Below are positions 1 to 8,620 of a stretch of DNA of 64,000 bases, piece after piece. Position 1 is the stretch's first letter; each line of letters begins with the position of its first letter. The stretch is from Gammaproteobacteria bacterium (GTDB taxonomy: Bacteria > Pseudomonadota > Gammaproteobacteria > Pseudomonadales > Azotimanducaceae), in the NCBI GenBank assembly GCA_028821125.1, contig JAPPHD010000193.1, positions 1 through 64,000 of the forward strand, written 5' to 3'. Below the pieces are notes generated by a model. It made no database searches. It saw only the letters and a list, made by a program, of their open reading frames with translations, and was not told the DNA's origin. A program made the position numbers and the translations under genes.

Positions 1-1
1 G

Positions 2-304
2 AAAGCAATCCTTAGCTTTGCCCTCAAACTGTCCAAACGGACCCGACCACCTCACAACATCAGCCTCGAGAACTACCGGAAGTTTTGGAGACGTTTTGGC
101 TTTACCGATGCAGATTTCGCGGACGGAGGGTCCGATCGGCTAATTGACGCAACAGTTGCATGGGGAAACCAAGCCAGTGTCGAAGCGTTCATACAACGTC
201 ATTTCGATGCCGGCGCGACACATGTCTGCCTCCATTTTGCCGCGACAGGAGATGACTTCGGAACGATCCCCTGGAAGGCTGTTGAGGCATTGGCGCCAAA
301 GTAG
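2..304 (+). CDS. LLM-class (luciferase-like) flavin/F420-dependent oxidoreductase, C-terminal part
   Basis: The reading frame is open from the left edge and ends at TAG 302-304, so only about 100 C-terminal residues are present. The segment GFTDADFADGGSDRLIDA, then VAWG, then a tail with FIQRHFDAGATHVC, resembles the end of F420-dependent LLM oxidoreductases, where an Asp-rich loop is followed by a per-molecule 'AGADHV' strand. Such enzymes use F420 or FMN to oxidise or reduce small substrates in the cytoplasm. The stop lies 18 bp before the start of the alcohol dehydrogenase on the same strand, so the two may be co-transcribed. The N-terminal cofactor region is outside the window, so the cofactor and substrate cannot be judged. 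Confidence 0.7.
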   Translation, partial: KAILSFALKLSKRTRPPHNISLENYRKFWRRFGFTDADFADGGSDRLIDATVAWGNQASVEAFIQRHFDAGATHVCLHFAATGDDFGTIPWKAVEALAPK

Positions 305-322
305 AAAGTGCAGAAAGCGTTT

Positions 323-1342
323 ATGAAAGCAGTAGTATTCAAGAGGGTCGGTCAGCCACTGGTGCTTGAGGAGCGCCCTGAACCCGAGATCAAGTCCGAT
401 CAACTACTGGTTCGAGTTAAAACTGCCGGTGTTTGTGGCAGCGATTTACATGCCAGCGAGCAGAACTGGACACCCGCCAATATCGTGATGGGTCATGAGT
501 TCGCAGGTGAAGTTGTGGCAGTGGGCAAAGATGTTACTGGGTGGTCGGTGGGAGATCGCGCAGTGCCTCTGGCGAAATTGGTTTGTGGCGAATGCACGAA
601 CTGCATCCGAAACGATTATACAAACTGCGAAAATTCGGAAGTTATCGGATTTAGTCCCAACGCTGATGGGGGGTTTGCGGAGTATGCCCGAATCAGCGCG
701 GCTACAGCACTGCACTTGCCGGACGGCCTGGAGTATCTGGATGCAGCTATTGTTGAGCCACTTGCCGTTGGCTACAACGCCGTGCGCATTGCGGAACTAA
801 AAATGAACGATTCGGTGCTAATTGTTGGTGCCGGTCCGATTGGTCTTTGTATTGCCCAGTGGTGCAAGCATTTTGGCGTTACCGATGTTGCCGTTTCAGA
901 GTTGAATACCGCTCGCCTGTCTCTGGCGATTGAGACGGGTGCAAACATACTGATTGATGGCAATAAGGTCGATGATCCAGCTGCGGAATTCAAGCGCATT
1001 ACCGGCCGCAATCCTTCGGTGATTGTCGAAGCTGTAGGTGTTCCAGGAATGATACAACGCTGCATTGAAATCGCCGCGATGCATACCCGAATCGTTGTCG
1101 TGGGTGTATGTTTCGGCTACGACCAGTTTCAGCCTATGCTCTGTTTCGAAAAGAGATTGAAGTTGATATTCGCGGCGGGTTACAGCGTTGACGACTTCGC
1201 TGAAATTCTCAAGTTGATGGACCAAGGCAGGATATCCGGCAAGCCTCTTGTATCGCATCGCATCAGGTTGGAAGAATTGCCCGATATGTTCGAGAGGATG
1301 CGCAGGCCAACGGATCAGATCAAGGTAATCGTTGAGCCCTAG
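323..1342 (+). CDS. Zinc-binding alcohol dehydrogenase (MDR superfamily)
   Basis: The predicted protein has 339 residues and would oxidise an alcohol or polyol with NAD(P)+ in the cytoplasm. Catalytic-zinc ligands are visible as C38 (GVCGSD) and H58-E59 (GHEF). The structural zinc site is C88, C91, C94 and C102. A VEPLAV motif and a Rossmann glycine motif (VGAGPIGL) follow. ATG 323 is preferred over GTG 308 because MKAVVF is the usual family start and an AGAAAG ribosome-binding sequence precedes it at suitable distance. Base composition is about half GC (30/60 in line 781-840), lower than most of the window. Sorbitol/threonine-type dehydrogenases share this architecture; the substrate is unknown. 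Confidence 0.9.
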   Translation: MKAVVFKRVGQPLVLEERPEPEIKSDQLLVRVKTAGVCGSDLHASEQNWTPANIVMGHEFAGEVVAVGKDVTGWSVGDRAVPLAKLVCGECTNCIRNDYTNCENSEVIGFSPNADGGFAEYARISAATALHLPDGLEYLDAAIVEPLAVGYNAVRIAELKMNDSVLIVGAGPIGLCIAQWCKHFGVTDVAVSELNTARLSLAIETGANILIDGNKVDDPAAEFKRITGRNPSVIVEAVGVPGMIQRCIEIAAMHTRIVVVGVCFGYDQFQPMLCFEKRLKLIFAAGYSVDDFAEILKLMDQGRISGKPLVSHRIRLEELPDMFERMRRPTDQIKVIVEP

Positions 1343-1556
1343 CCCGGAGACCTTGTAATAAGGGGATGCCCATAACGCGCGAGAGCTAGCTAGTGTTCAA
1401 TTCAGCCAATTGACAAAGACTCAGTCTCGTGCCTGCCGGCCCTGTTCGATCAATGTGGTTGTCTCGTGTTTCCCCGTCATGACGTGTTCGCGGGTCGGTA
1501 TCAGGTATCCCAGTCTGGTCACGGTCAGCTCCTTCAGGCATGCCTCGGTCTGTTCA

Positions 1557-2339
1557 TCAGCGACCTTTCCAGACCGGTGCCCGTTTTTCGGCGAATGCGC
1601 GAGGCCCTTCCGCTGCATCCTCGCTGGCATAGGCCTTTTCATGCAATTTGTCGGCCTGATTCAACGCGGTTTCCATCACAAGGTCCATGGCGGCCACCGC
1701 ACTTCGCTTCGCGGCTTCCACCGAAAGGGGGGCTGCCTCTGCAACCCGGTCCGCAAGCGCCCTGGCGCGTACCATCAAGCTCGGCACATCCGGTTCAAGG
1801 TAGTTGATGAACCCGACCTCATGAAATCGCTCTACCGGCATGAAGTCCCCAACCAGGGTCAGCTCGGACAGCAATGCCTGCGGCATCTGCCACAACAGCG
1901 GCATTGCCCACGGAGAACCTCGACCGCGGTGAACCTCGGTAATCCCCAGCTGTGTGCCCTGGACCGCAACCCTCAGATCGCAATTGAGGGCCAGATTCAT
2001 ACCTCCCGCCGGCGCGAAACCATTTATGGCCGCGATTACTGGTTTACCGAGCTTTCTCATATCGTACTCGTCAACTTTTTTCATTTCTTTTACGTAGTCA
2101 CTGCCTTGAGCCCTGAATGCGGCCATCTGTTTGAGGTCTGCTCCGGCACAGAAGGTCCCACAATCACTTCCCGTCAGAATGGCGACCCGTACCTCAGGAT
2201 TGCTATCGATGTCCCTCCAGATCCGACTGAGCCTTTCCAGGGACTCGATCAATAGCGCGTTGCGTTGTGCCGGTCGATTGAGGGTTACTGTCGCAACCTT
2301 CTTGTCAATCTCGTACAGCACGATGTCTTCTGTACTCAT
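1557..2339 (-). CDS. Enoyl-CoA hydratase/isomerase family protein (crotonase fold)
   Basis: The 260-residue protein should hydrate or isomerise an acyl-CoA in the cytoplasm. Both oxyanion-hole segments are visible: CAGADLK near residue 64, and NGFAPAGGMNLAL. By alignment from memory with rat crotonase, both catalytic glutamates are present, one in GITEVHRG and one in LLSELTLVGD, which favours true hydratase activity. ATG 2339 is chosen over upstream in-frame codons because GGGAG lies just before it and MSTEDIVLYEIDKKVATVTLNRP is a typical crotonase start. The gene converges on the alcohol dehydrogenase and diverges from the VOC gene. Confidence 0.88.
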   Translation of the reverse strand: MSTEDIVLYEIDKKVATVTLNRPAQRNALLIESLERLSRIWRDIDSNPEVRVAILTGSDCGTFCAGADLKQMAAFRAQGSDYVKEMKKVDEYDMRKLGKPVIAAINGFAPAGGMNLALNCDLRVAVQGTQLGITEVHRGRGSPWAMPLLWQMPQALLSELTLVGDFMPVERFHEVGFINYLEPDVPSLMVRARALADRVAEAAPLSVEAAKRSAVAAMDLVMETALNQADKLHEKAYASEDAAEGPRAFAEKRAPVWKGR

Positions 2340-2657
2340 TGCGAACTCCCAATTGTTTGGACTGCATCTACGTGAAGGATCCGAGACCACAACGGGTACG
2401 GTCGTGCACCGGGATTCGAGCCACCCGTGAAGAGGACATTCGAGCATATCAGCTATCGAACCTTCATGACGGGAGTACCCGCAAAAGTTGAGGCAGTTTC
2501 ATGACCAGACTCGATTGCACCGGTGCTTTGAGACATACCCGAAGCAGCACGCAAACGGCACGGAAGGTCCATCGCCTGCCCGGCAATCGGCAGGAAGACG
2601 TGGCTGGCCCGTACTGCCCTTGCTATCCTGTGAGACAAAAGCCATCGGGTGATTCAC
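2340..2657. other. Divergent intergenic region, no gene recognised
   Basis: This 318-bp stretch separates the enoyl-CoA hydratase (minus) from the VOC protein (plus) and should hold both promoters. Short open frames on both strands have no recognisable domain, and no clear -35/-10 pair, palindrome or terminator was found by eye. Confidence 0.5.
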
Positions 2658-3098
2658 ATGATCAACCGCCTCATGAAAATCAACCTGCGGGTGAGATCCA
2701 TGGAACGCGCAAAACGACTGATGACCGAGTTGTTGGGCGGTGAAGTCGTGTATGACCGTGGTTCAGATACCCTTGGGGATTACGAATCCTGCACGTTCAA
2801 GGTTGCTGATGTGACATTTGACGTCCTCACTCCCGCCAGCGGTGAAAGCGACCTGGCCAAGGCCATAGAAAAGTACGGTGAAGGCATCGATTCGATCTGT
2901 CTGGCAGTGGATGACGTGGACGCCCTCAAGGGTCGGCTCAACTCAAAAGATGTCCGGTTCACCTACGAAGCCGAATATCAGGGACACAACATTGCGTTCG
3001 TTCATCCGAGAGATGTATGTGGCGTTAGAATCGAGTTCATGGATGGGCCGATGGCAAACGCTCGCGTCAGCGCGCCGGGGGAGGGGGAGTTCTCCTAG
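2658..3098 (+). CDS. VOC (glyoxalase/bleomycin-resistance fold) family protein
   Basis: The 146-residue protein has the two beta-alpha-beta-beta-beta modules of the vicinal oxygen chelate fold. It opens with INLRVRSMERAKRLMTELLGGE and ends with a strand containing the conserved Glu of VRIEFMDG. The spacing resembles methylmalonyl-CoA epimerase-like members more than glyoxalase I, but the full metal-ligand set is not obvious, so the reaction is open. ATG 2658 is used; GTG 2649 is an alternative. The last 4 bp overlap the convergent LLM gene, which marks the change from lower-GC to high-GC DNA. Confidence 0.75.
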   Translation: MINRLMKINLRVRSMERAKRLMTELLGGEVVYDRGSDTLGDYESCTFKVADVTFDVLTPASGESDLAKAIEKYGEGIDSICLAVDDVDALKGRLNSKDVRFTYEAEYQGHNIAFVHPRDVCGVRIEFMDGPMANARVSAPGEGEFS

Positions 3099-4060
3099 TT
3101 CCCCGCCATCCGGGCGACCACCGGTGCGAAGGCGTCCATGGTGTCGGCGCCTACCGTGAAATAGGAAATGCCGAACCGTTCACGGCGCCGCTCGAGTTCA
3201 TCGCAGATTGCATCGACGCCGCCCGCGAGCATGTGCGGGTGGCGCGCCATTTCCGCCTCCTCGAGACCGAACATCTGCGAGAATCCGGCGAGCACCGGTG
3301 ACGGGTCGTCCATGACGAAGGTGAAATAGGCGCCGATCTCGATTTCGAGATCCTCGAACCGCTCGCCCGCGCCTTCGCGGATCCAGCGCAGCTTCCTGCG
3401 GGTTTCCTCCTCGGTGGACATCCGCACGCCGTCCGGCCCGATGATGCCTGCCCTGTTGTTGAAGTTGAGGCTGACGATATCCGCCTCCCGGCCCGCCAGC
3501 CGCAGCACCCTCGGGCTGCCGCCGCCGATCATGATGGGCGGATTGGAGACCGGTTTCGGCAGGCCCTCGAATTCGCTCCAGTTCAGCGTGCCGTTGACGA
3601 CGTTCGCGTGCCCTTCCCCGCGGAACGCCTTGATGCCCTCGATGACATCGGCCAGGCGGTCGATGCGTTGCGCGGGAGGGTCGAGGCGCAGGCCGATGGC
3701 CGCGTACTCGTCCTTCAGCCAGCCCGCCCCGAGCCCGAACTCCAGGCGGCCTCCGGACAGCATGTCGATGGTCATGGCGGATTTCGCCAGCACCACCGGG
3801 TTGTGGTAGTCGATGCAGAACACCCGGCAGCCGATGTGGATGCTGCTGGTGACGGCTGCCGCATAGGCCATGGCGGGGATCGCGGCCAGGTTCTGGATGG
3901 GATGGTTCGACCGCTCGAGCGCCGGACCCGGGCCGATCAGGTGATCGGCCAGGTGAAACGCCGAGTATCCGAGTTCCTCGGCCCGCCGCACCTGGCTCGC
4001 CCAGTCCTCGCCGCTCTCCGCATTGAAGGACTGCACGCCGAAGCGAAACGGCTTGCTCAT
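3095..4060 (-). CDS. LLM-class F420-dependent oxidoreductase
   Basis: The 321-residue TIM-barrel protein begins MSKPFRFGVQSFNAESGEDW. It carries the family landmarks LGYSAFHLADHL, the IHIGCRVFCIDYHNPVVLAK strand, and SGGRLEFGLGAGW, followed by PIMIGGGSPRVLRLAGREADIV. Members use F420 (or FMN) for hydride transfer on diverse substrates. It is the last gene of a minus-strand run behind ThuA, SDR and the Rieske genes, with a 142-bp gap from the preceding gene, so it may act in the same degradation route. Full length, with no missing block. Confidence 0.88.
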   Translation of the reverse strand: MSKPFRFGVQSFNAESGEDWASQVRRAEELGYSAFHLADHLIGPGPALERSNHPIQNLAAIPAMAYAAAVTSSIHIGCRVFCIDYHNPVVLAKSAMTIDMLSGGRLEFGLGAGWLKDEYAAIGLRLDPPAQRIDRLADVIEGIKAFRGEGHANVVNGTLNWSEFEGLPKPVSNPPIMIGGGSPRVLRLAGREADIVSLNFNNRAGIIGPDGVRMSTEEETRRKLRWIREGAGERFEDLEIEIGAYFTFVMDDPSPVLAGFSQMFGLEEAEMARHPHMLAGGVDAICDELERRRERFGISYFTVGADTMDAFAPVVARMAGN

Positions 4061-4202
4061 GACATCACCTCAATTCAATACGGCGCGCGCATTTGGCGAA
4101 ACAGACCCACCGGTGCGGAATGTCCCGACACCGAAGGGGGGACCAACTTGCCCTGCAGCCGATTCCCGGAACCCCTCCCGGTTCGGGAAGCAAATGCAAC
4201 GG

Positions 4203-4967
4203 TCAGGCCGCGATACGGTCGGCGCAGTAGCGGATGCCGCGCCGCAGCAACTCGTAGTACTCCTCCCGCTCCCAGCTACCCCGCTCGATGACCGGATAGA
4301 AATCCATCAGTGGCTGCATGTCGTAATGGCCTCGGCAATGTCCCAGGTTGAGATAGAGCACTTCACCCTCGCCCACCCTGTTGATGTAGTAGACGGGGCG
4401 CGGCTTGTCCTCTGCCCAGTTCTCCGGAATGCCCTGCACGAACGACGACGCATCGCCCGTGAAATGCGTTTTCAGCAACACGTGCAGGTCGCCGTGCTCC
4501 TTGCACAGGTACAGTTCGTCGTCCGTCTCGAACTCGCCGATGCCGCGCACCAGTTCATGGTCAGGGTCCGCCGCGGTCACCCTGAACGGCTGGATGGGCG
4601 GATGCGCCATGAACTGGGTGCCCAGCGTCTCCATGAGCACCGGGGCGATCTCCGGCGTATCCACCCGCCCGTCTTCCAGGAACCGCAGGATGGCGTTGGT
4701 GCCGTGCAGCGCGAACCAGCTCTTGCCGGAGGCGATGTAGTCCCGCAGCGCCACCTGTTCCTCGTTCTCGGGCACCAGGTCGCAGGTATAGGTGACGAGA
4801 AAATCGGATTCCCCGATGGCCTCAAGGTCGTGGTAGTCCGCCGCCACCCGCACCCGGATGCGCTCGTCTTCCGCCAGGAGCTTCAGCAGTTCGAGCCGTG
4901 CATAGTCGATGTCGTGGTACTTGCCCGCCGCCACCATGTACACGTCGACCGTTCTGTGTTCGCTCAT
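4203..4967 (-). CDS. ThuA-domain protein (trehalose-utilisation-like, glutamine-amidotransferase fold)
   Basis: The 254-residue protein matches the ThuA-like fold: an N-terminal strand leading to YHDIDYARLELLKLL, the core SDFLVTYTCDLVPENEEQ, the conserved ALHGTNA turn, then DDELYLCKEHGDLHVLL and a closing GEGEVLYLNLGH segment. ThuA proteins are often found with dehydrogenases in carbohydrate or aromatic catabolism, but their chemistry is mostly undefined. The gene starts 8 bp after the SDR stop, so it is very likely co-translated with it. A second, divergent ThuA protein lies at the head of the same run (7676-8506). Confidence 0.82.
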   Translation of the reverse strand: MSEHRTVDVYMVAAGKYHDIDYARLELLKLLAEDERIRVRVAADYHDLEAIGESDFLVTYTCDLVPENEEQVALRDYIASGKSWFALHGTNAILRFLEDGRVDTPEIAPVLMETLGTQFMAHPPIQPFRVTAADPDHELVRGIGEFETDDELYLCKEHGDLHVLLKTHFTGDASSFVQGIPENWAEDKPRPVYYINRVGEGEVLYLNLGHCRGHYDMQPLMDFYPVIERGSWEREEYYELLRRGIRYCADRIAA

Positions 4968-4975
4968 GGCAGCGC

Positions 4976-5734
4976 TCAGAACTGGATGCGCTTGGTGAAG
5001 CCGCCGTCGATCACGATGTTGGTGCCGTTCGTGTAGCCGCCGAGCGGGCTCGCCAGGAGGGCCGCCTGGGCCGCGACTTCTTCGGCAGTGCCCATGCGTC
5101 CCACGGGAATGCCGGCAAGCGTCGACTCGTAGAAAGGCGTCATGTGCTGCTTGATGTTGTCCCAGGCGCCGCCCTCGATCATGATCGGGCCGGGGGAGAT
5201 GGCGTTCACGCGGATCCCCTTGGCGCCGGCTTCCTGCGCGAGCGCGCCCGAGTAGTTCAAGAGCGCCGCCTTGATGGCGTTGTAGGAATGGGGGCCGATG
5301 AAAGTCTCGATGGCGGCCGTGGTCGAGATGACCAGGATGCTGCCGTTTCCGGACTTCTCCAGGTGCGGCATGGCGGCCTCCACCATGCGTACGGTGCCGA
5401 GCATGTCGTGCTCGAAGTTCGAGCGCCAGTTTTCCTCGGTGCGCCCGTTGCCGCCGGAAACATTGGAGACGATGTTGTCGATGCCTCCCAGCGCATCGGC
5501 GGCCGCCTCGACCCAGGCTTTCAGTGCATCGCCGTCGCCCACGTCCACCGCCTGGCCAAAGGCGGTTACGCCCTTGGCGGAAAGCGACTCCACGGCGGCA
5601 TTCACGCCGTCTTCGCCCCGGGCGCAGATGGCGACGTTGGCGCCCTCGCCGGCCATCGCCTCGGCAATGGCCCGGCCGATGCCCCGGCTGCCGCCAGTGA
5701 TGAGCGCGTTCATACCGTTCAGTTGCAGATCCAT
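4976..5734 (-). CDS. Short-chain dehydrogenase/reductase (SDR)
   Basis: The 252-residue classical SDR has the cofactor motif TGGSRGIG (residues 13-20), a catalytic serine region near 137 and the pair Y151-K155 in SYNAIKAAL. The usual NNAG motif is replaced by SNVSGG around residues 90-95, which is tolerated in some SDRs. The C-terminus ends with the common TNIVIDGGFTKRIQF. It probably oxidises a diol or alcohol, or reduces a ketone, with NAD(P). It sits between the Rieske ferredoxin (58 bp upstream) and ThuA (8 bp downstream), which suggests action on the product of the Rieske oxygenase. Confidence 0.9.
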   Translation of the reverse strand: MDLQLNGMNALITGGSRGIGRAIAEAMAGEGANVAICARGEDGVNAAVESLSAKGVTAFGQAVDVGDGDALKAWVEAAADALGGIDNIVSNVSGGNGRTEENWRSNFEHDMLGTVRMVEAAMPHLEKSGNGSILVISTTAAIETFIGPHSYNAIKAALLNYSGALAQEAGAKGIRVNAISPGPIMIEGGAWDNIKQHMTPFYESTLAGIPVGRMGTAEEVAAQAALLASPLGGYTNGTNIVIDGGFTKRIQF

Positions 5735-5791
5735 GATGTGTCCTCCAGTTGCTGGTTTTGATGGTGTAGCTGGTTCAAAGAATGGTCTCGA

Positions 5792-6136
5792 TCAGGCGAG
5801 CGGGCCGAACCTTGGCCGCGGACGCTCTTCCAACCCCGATACATCGACGTGCACTCTGCCACGTTCGAGCATCAGGGGGAATGTCTGAATCGGGTTTATC
5901 GCCGGCGGGCCCTCACAGGCGCCGGTGCGCACGTTGAAGCGGCCGCCGTGCAGGGGGCAGCGTACCTGGTGACCGACCAGGGTGCCCTTGTGCAGGGTCT
6001 CCCGCGCGTGGCTGCAACGGTCGTGGACGGCATAGAACCGCCCTTCGACCTGGCAGACGAACACGTTCACGCCGTCGATGACGCAGCCGGTCATTTCACC
6101 TTCGCCGACCTGCGCGATGGTAACGGCCGGTTTCAC
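5792..6136 (-). CDS. Rieske [2Fe-2S] ferredoxin
   Basis: The 114-residue protein has a complete Rieske cluster motif, C41-x-H43 (RCSHAR) and C60-x2-H63 (RCPLHGGRF), in the short soluble form typical of electron carriers for Rieske non-haem iron oxygenases. It lies 95 bp downstream of the oxygenase alpha subunit on the same strand, so it most likely passes electrons to that enzyme. No ferredoxin reductase gene is in the neighbourhood, so the reductase must be encoded elsewhere or shared. Confidence 0.93.
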   Translation of the reverse strand: MKPAVTIAQVGEGEMTGCVIDGVNVFVCQVEGRFYAVHDRCSHARETLHKGTLVGHQVRCPLHGGRFNVRTGACEGPPAINPIQTFPLMLERGRVHVDVSGLEERPRPRFGPLA

Positions 6137-6231
6137 GCGCGCACACCCAAGGCTCTCGGTACTGAAGGCACGCTACGCATCAACAACGCCCCCGGCTCGC
6201 CGCCGTGCCGCCGACCGGGGATACTGCCCCC

Positions 6232-7605
6232 TTACATCCACTTGATGGGGTTGCGGTGCACGTAGTCGTCGATGGTCTTGTGGAAATGCCGGATGCGCAG
6301 TTCCTGGTTGGAGATCCAGAGGCCGCGATACCCTGTCGAATTCATGCCGTTCTGCACCATGGCCAGGTTGGAGGCGTCCTGGTCGAGCACCTCGCCGATG
6401 GACTCCTCGCCGTGCTTGAACTGCCGGTGTTCGGGGCGTTCCATGCCGATGGGAACTTCCGAGCGAACCTGCCTTACCGGCACGCTGCCCCGCTCGGCGG
6501 CATCCGTACCCTCGTTCGGGATGAGCGCGTAATTCTGCAGGTCGTAGTACATCCTGTTCGGGTCGGTCTCGTGGGGCCGCTGCCGAAAGACCATCACGCT
6601 GTTGCAATGTATGTTCATCGTGATGTTCGGGAAGATGAGGTAGTGGTAGTCGTCCGAGAGCTGGTCGTCGTTCAGGTCGTCGAAGTCGTAGCCCATGCCC
6701 CTGGAGATCTTCCGCCAGTTCAACTGCACCGCGCGCCGCACGCCCAGCCCGTCGCCCTTGTAGGTGTCCGGGTCCAGCATGTTCATGCGCATGTAGTCCT
6801 TCAGCTCCTCCGTGATCATCGTGCCGTCCTCGATGTGGGTGCTCACGCAGCCGAAGGGAATGAGGTAGCGGTTGTGGCGCTCGTAGCAGTCGATCTGCAC
6901 GTCCATGTCCTCGAGCATGGTCTTGAGCTGGGGATGGGTGCCGAAGACGTGGTAGGTCTCGTTGAAGGCGTCCACGGAGGTTTTCCAGTTGCAGTCCCAT
7001 TCCACCGTGACGTCGTTGATGAGCGTCATGCGGTCGAAGTGATAGGGATCGAGGTGTTCCGGGATCATGCCGAGGTAGTCGCGCAGCGGCTCCGCGTCCG
7101 GGTTGAGGCTGTACCAGACCCAGCCGCCCCAGCTATCGCAGGGGAGCCTGACGATGGAGAGCTTGTCGCAGGGTGCGCCCTGGGGAAAGGTCTCGGCGTC
7201 TGGCACATGGATGAGTTCGCCGCGCAGGTTGTATTCCCACAGGTGGTAGGAGCAGCGGAAGGTATCGGTGTTGCCGCCCTTGCCGTAGGCCACCTGGTTG
7301 CCCCGGTGGGAACAGACATTGTAGAACGCGTTGTACTGGTGATTCTCGTCCTTGGTGATGACGATGTGCTCGTTGCCGATCTTGTGGGTGACGTAGTCGC
7401 CGGGGTTCCTGAGATCGCCTTCCCAGGCGCCCATCAGCCATACCTTGGTCCACAGGCGCTCCCATTCGAGCTTCATGAACTCGGGCGACGTATAGCGCTC
7501 CTTGGGAATGAAATCGTTGCCCAGATCCGGGTCCGGCTCTTTCTGGGCGGGCGTTTTCGACGTCTGCGGGTCTGCGAACCGCTCGATCTTTCTGTAAACC
7601 GTCAT
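6232..7605 (-). CDS. Rieske non-haem iron aromatic-ring-hydroxylating oxygenase, alpha subunit
   Basis: The 457-residue protein has an N-terminal Rieske domain with C98-x-H100 (CSHRG) and C118-x2-H121 (CSYHLW), and a catalytic domain with the mononuclear iron motif E216-x2-H219-x4-H224 within NETYHVFGTH. An Asp at 212 fits the inter-subunit electron bridge. Such enzymes hydroxylate or demethylate aromatic and sometimes steroidal or quaternary-amine substrates. No beta subunit is adjacent, so an alpha-only oligomer is likely. Ferredoxin, SDR, ThuA and LLM genes follow on the same strand; a ThuA gene precedes it by 70 bp. Confidence 0.93.
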   Translation of the reverse strand: MTVYRKIERFADPQTSKTPAQKEPDPDLGNDFIPKERYTSPEFMKLEWERLWTKVWLMGAWEGDLRNPGDYVTHKIGNEHIVITKDENHQYNAFYNVCSHRGNQVAYGKGGNTDTFRCSYHLWEYNLRGELIHVPDAETFPQGAPCDKLSIVRLPCDSWGGWVWYSLNPDAEPLRDYLGMIPEHLDPYHFDRMTLINDVTVEWDCNWKTSVDAFNETYHVFGTHPQLKTMLEDMDVQIDCYERHNRYLIPFGCVSTHIEDGTMITEELKDYMRMNMLDPDTYKGDGLGVRRAVQLNWRKISRGMGYDFDDLNDDQLSDDYHYLIFPNITMNIHCNSVMVFRQRPHETDPNRMYYDLQNYALIPNEGTDAAERGSVPVRQVRSEVPIGMERPEHRQFKHGEESIGEVLDQDASNLAMVQNGMNSTGYRGLWISNQELRIRHFHKTIDDYVHRNPIKWM

Positions 7606-7675
7606 CGCATGAATCCTTGCCGGCGAAGCCGGGCCTCCCGAAAGGAAGCGAGCATAGGAGGGCGAAAAAGGTCAG

Positions 7676-8506
7676 TCAAGACGGTTTCTTGACCGAAGGC
7701 CGCATGGAACGGCTTCCAGCGACCCAACCAATCGAATTGGCGATCAATCGGCGGAAGTGCTCGTTGGCGTAGGCTGTGGGTCCGTCTCCGCACTGCAGGT
7801 AGACGATTCGGCTCGAACCTTGCGTTCTGGTCCAGCCGATAAGGCTGCTGCCGTCGGGGTGGTCCCAGCCCTCGTTGTCGAACATCCTGGCGTTGGCGGT
7901 GCCCTTTTCCACGACCCGGGCGGCGGAATAGAAGTTGTCGCGGGTGAAGGCGTAGTCGCTGGCGAGCAGCGGCTCCACGTCCTCTTCGAACACTTCGTAG
8001 AGGTACAGCTCGTCGGTGATTGGGAATGTCGGCGGGATGCCGGCCGTGACGGGATGGTCCCTGAGCTTGTGCACCCGGTGTTCGATGTCGTGACGATAGC
8101 CGGAATCCTGGCGTGGCGTGCCCCCGAGAACGCCCGGCATGTAGAGGAAGCGACCCCCCAGGATGTGCGCGTACTCTTCCCAGGCCGGCCAACCGGCTAT
8201 GGCGTGGTGCAGGAAAACCAGGCCGTGACCGGTCTCGAGCAGAGCCCGAAATCCTTCCCTGTACGCTTGCGGGGGCTCCGCGAATTCGGGTTCCCGGTCT
8301 GGCAGGAAGCGGATACCCGGCATGTCGTAGAGTACGTATGCGTCGTAGTCTTTCGCCCGCTCGGGGTCGAAGAAGACCTGTGCCGCGGGCTGTTCGACGT
8401 GTGTCCAGTTGACGCCGGGCATAGCATCGAACAGGGCGAAGAACGGTTCCCGTTCGAACGGGTGTCCCTTGGTGATCAGCAGAATTTCCTGGCTCACGGT
8501 TTCCAT
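7676..8506 (-). CDS. ThuA-domain protein
   Basis: The 276-residue ThuA-like protein contains the early segment ILLITKGHPFEREPFFALFD, the core DYDAYVLYDMPG, the conserved LVFLHHAIAGWPAWEEYAHILGG block with two adjacent histidines, and the ending SRIVYLQCGDGPTAYANEHFRRLI. It shares its fold with the protein at 4203-4967 but is quite different in sequence, so the pair is unlikely to be a recent duplication. It heads the minus-strand catabolic run and diverges from the first TetR gene. Function unknown; a hydrolase or isomerase on a ring-derived intermediate is only a guess. Confidence 0.85.
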   Translation of the reverse strand: METVSQEILLITKGHPFEREPFFALFDAMPGVNWTHVEQPAAQVFFDPERAKDYDAYVLYDMPGIRFLPDREPEFAEPPQAYREGFRALLETGHGLVFLHHAIAGWPAWEEYAHILGGRFLYMPGVLGGTPRQDSGYRHDIEHRVHKLRDHPVTAGIPPTFPITDELYLYEVFEEDVEPLLASDYAFTRDNFYSAARVVEKGTANARMFDNEGWDHPDGSSLIGWTRTQGSSRIVYLQCGDGPTAYANEHFRRLIANSIGWVAGSRSMRPSVKKPS

Positions 8507-8580
8507 CCCAAGTGCCTGTTCCGGGCCGGCCCTGCGGCCGGAGGCGGCGCAAGCTGCGATTCGGCCTTACCACAGAAAGC

Positions 8581-8607
8581 CCGTTGCGTGATAATAACGT
8601 CAAACGG
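8581..8607 (+). promoter_or_regulatory. Candidate TetR operator with overlapping -10
   Basis: In the divergent gap between ThuA and the first TetR gene, CCGTT and AACGG form the ends of a 27-bp imperfect palindrome, with GATAAT (8590-8595) near its centre as a possible -10. This layout would fit autoregulation by the adjacent TetR protein. The inner half-site match is poor. Confidence 0.35.
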
Positions 8608-8620
8608 CCTGGAATCCGTC

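Noticed and set aside
2453..2638. Small minus-strand protein in the divergent gap
   Set aside because: No ribosome-binding site, no recognised domain and random-looking composition.
6205..7692. A 495-codon open frame antisense to the Rieske oxygenase
   Set aside because: Val/Asp/His-rich translation without domains; the minus-strand frame encodes a complete Rieske oxygenase.
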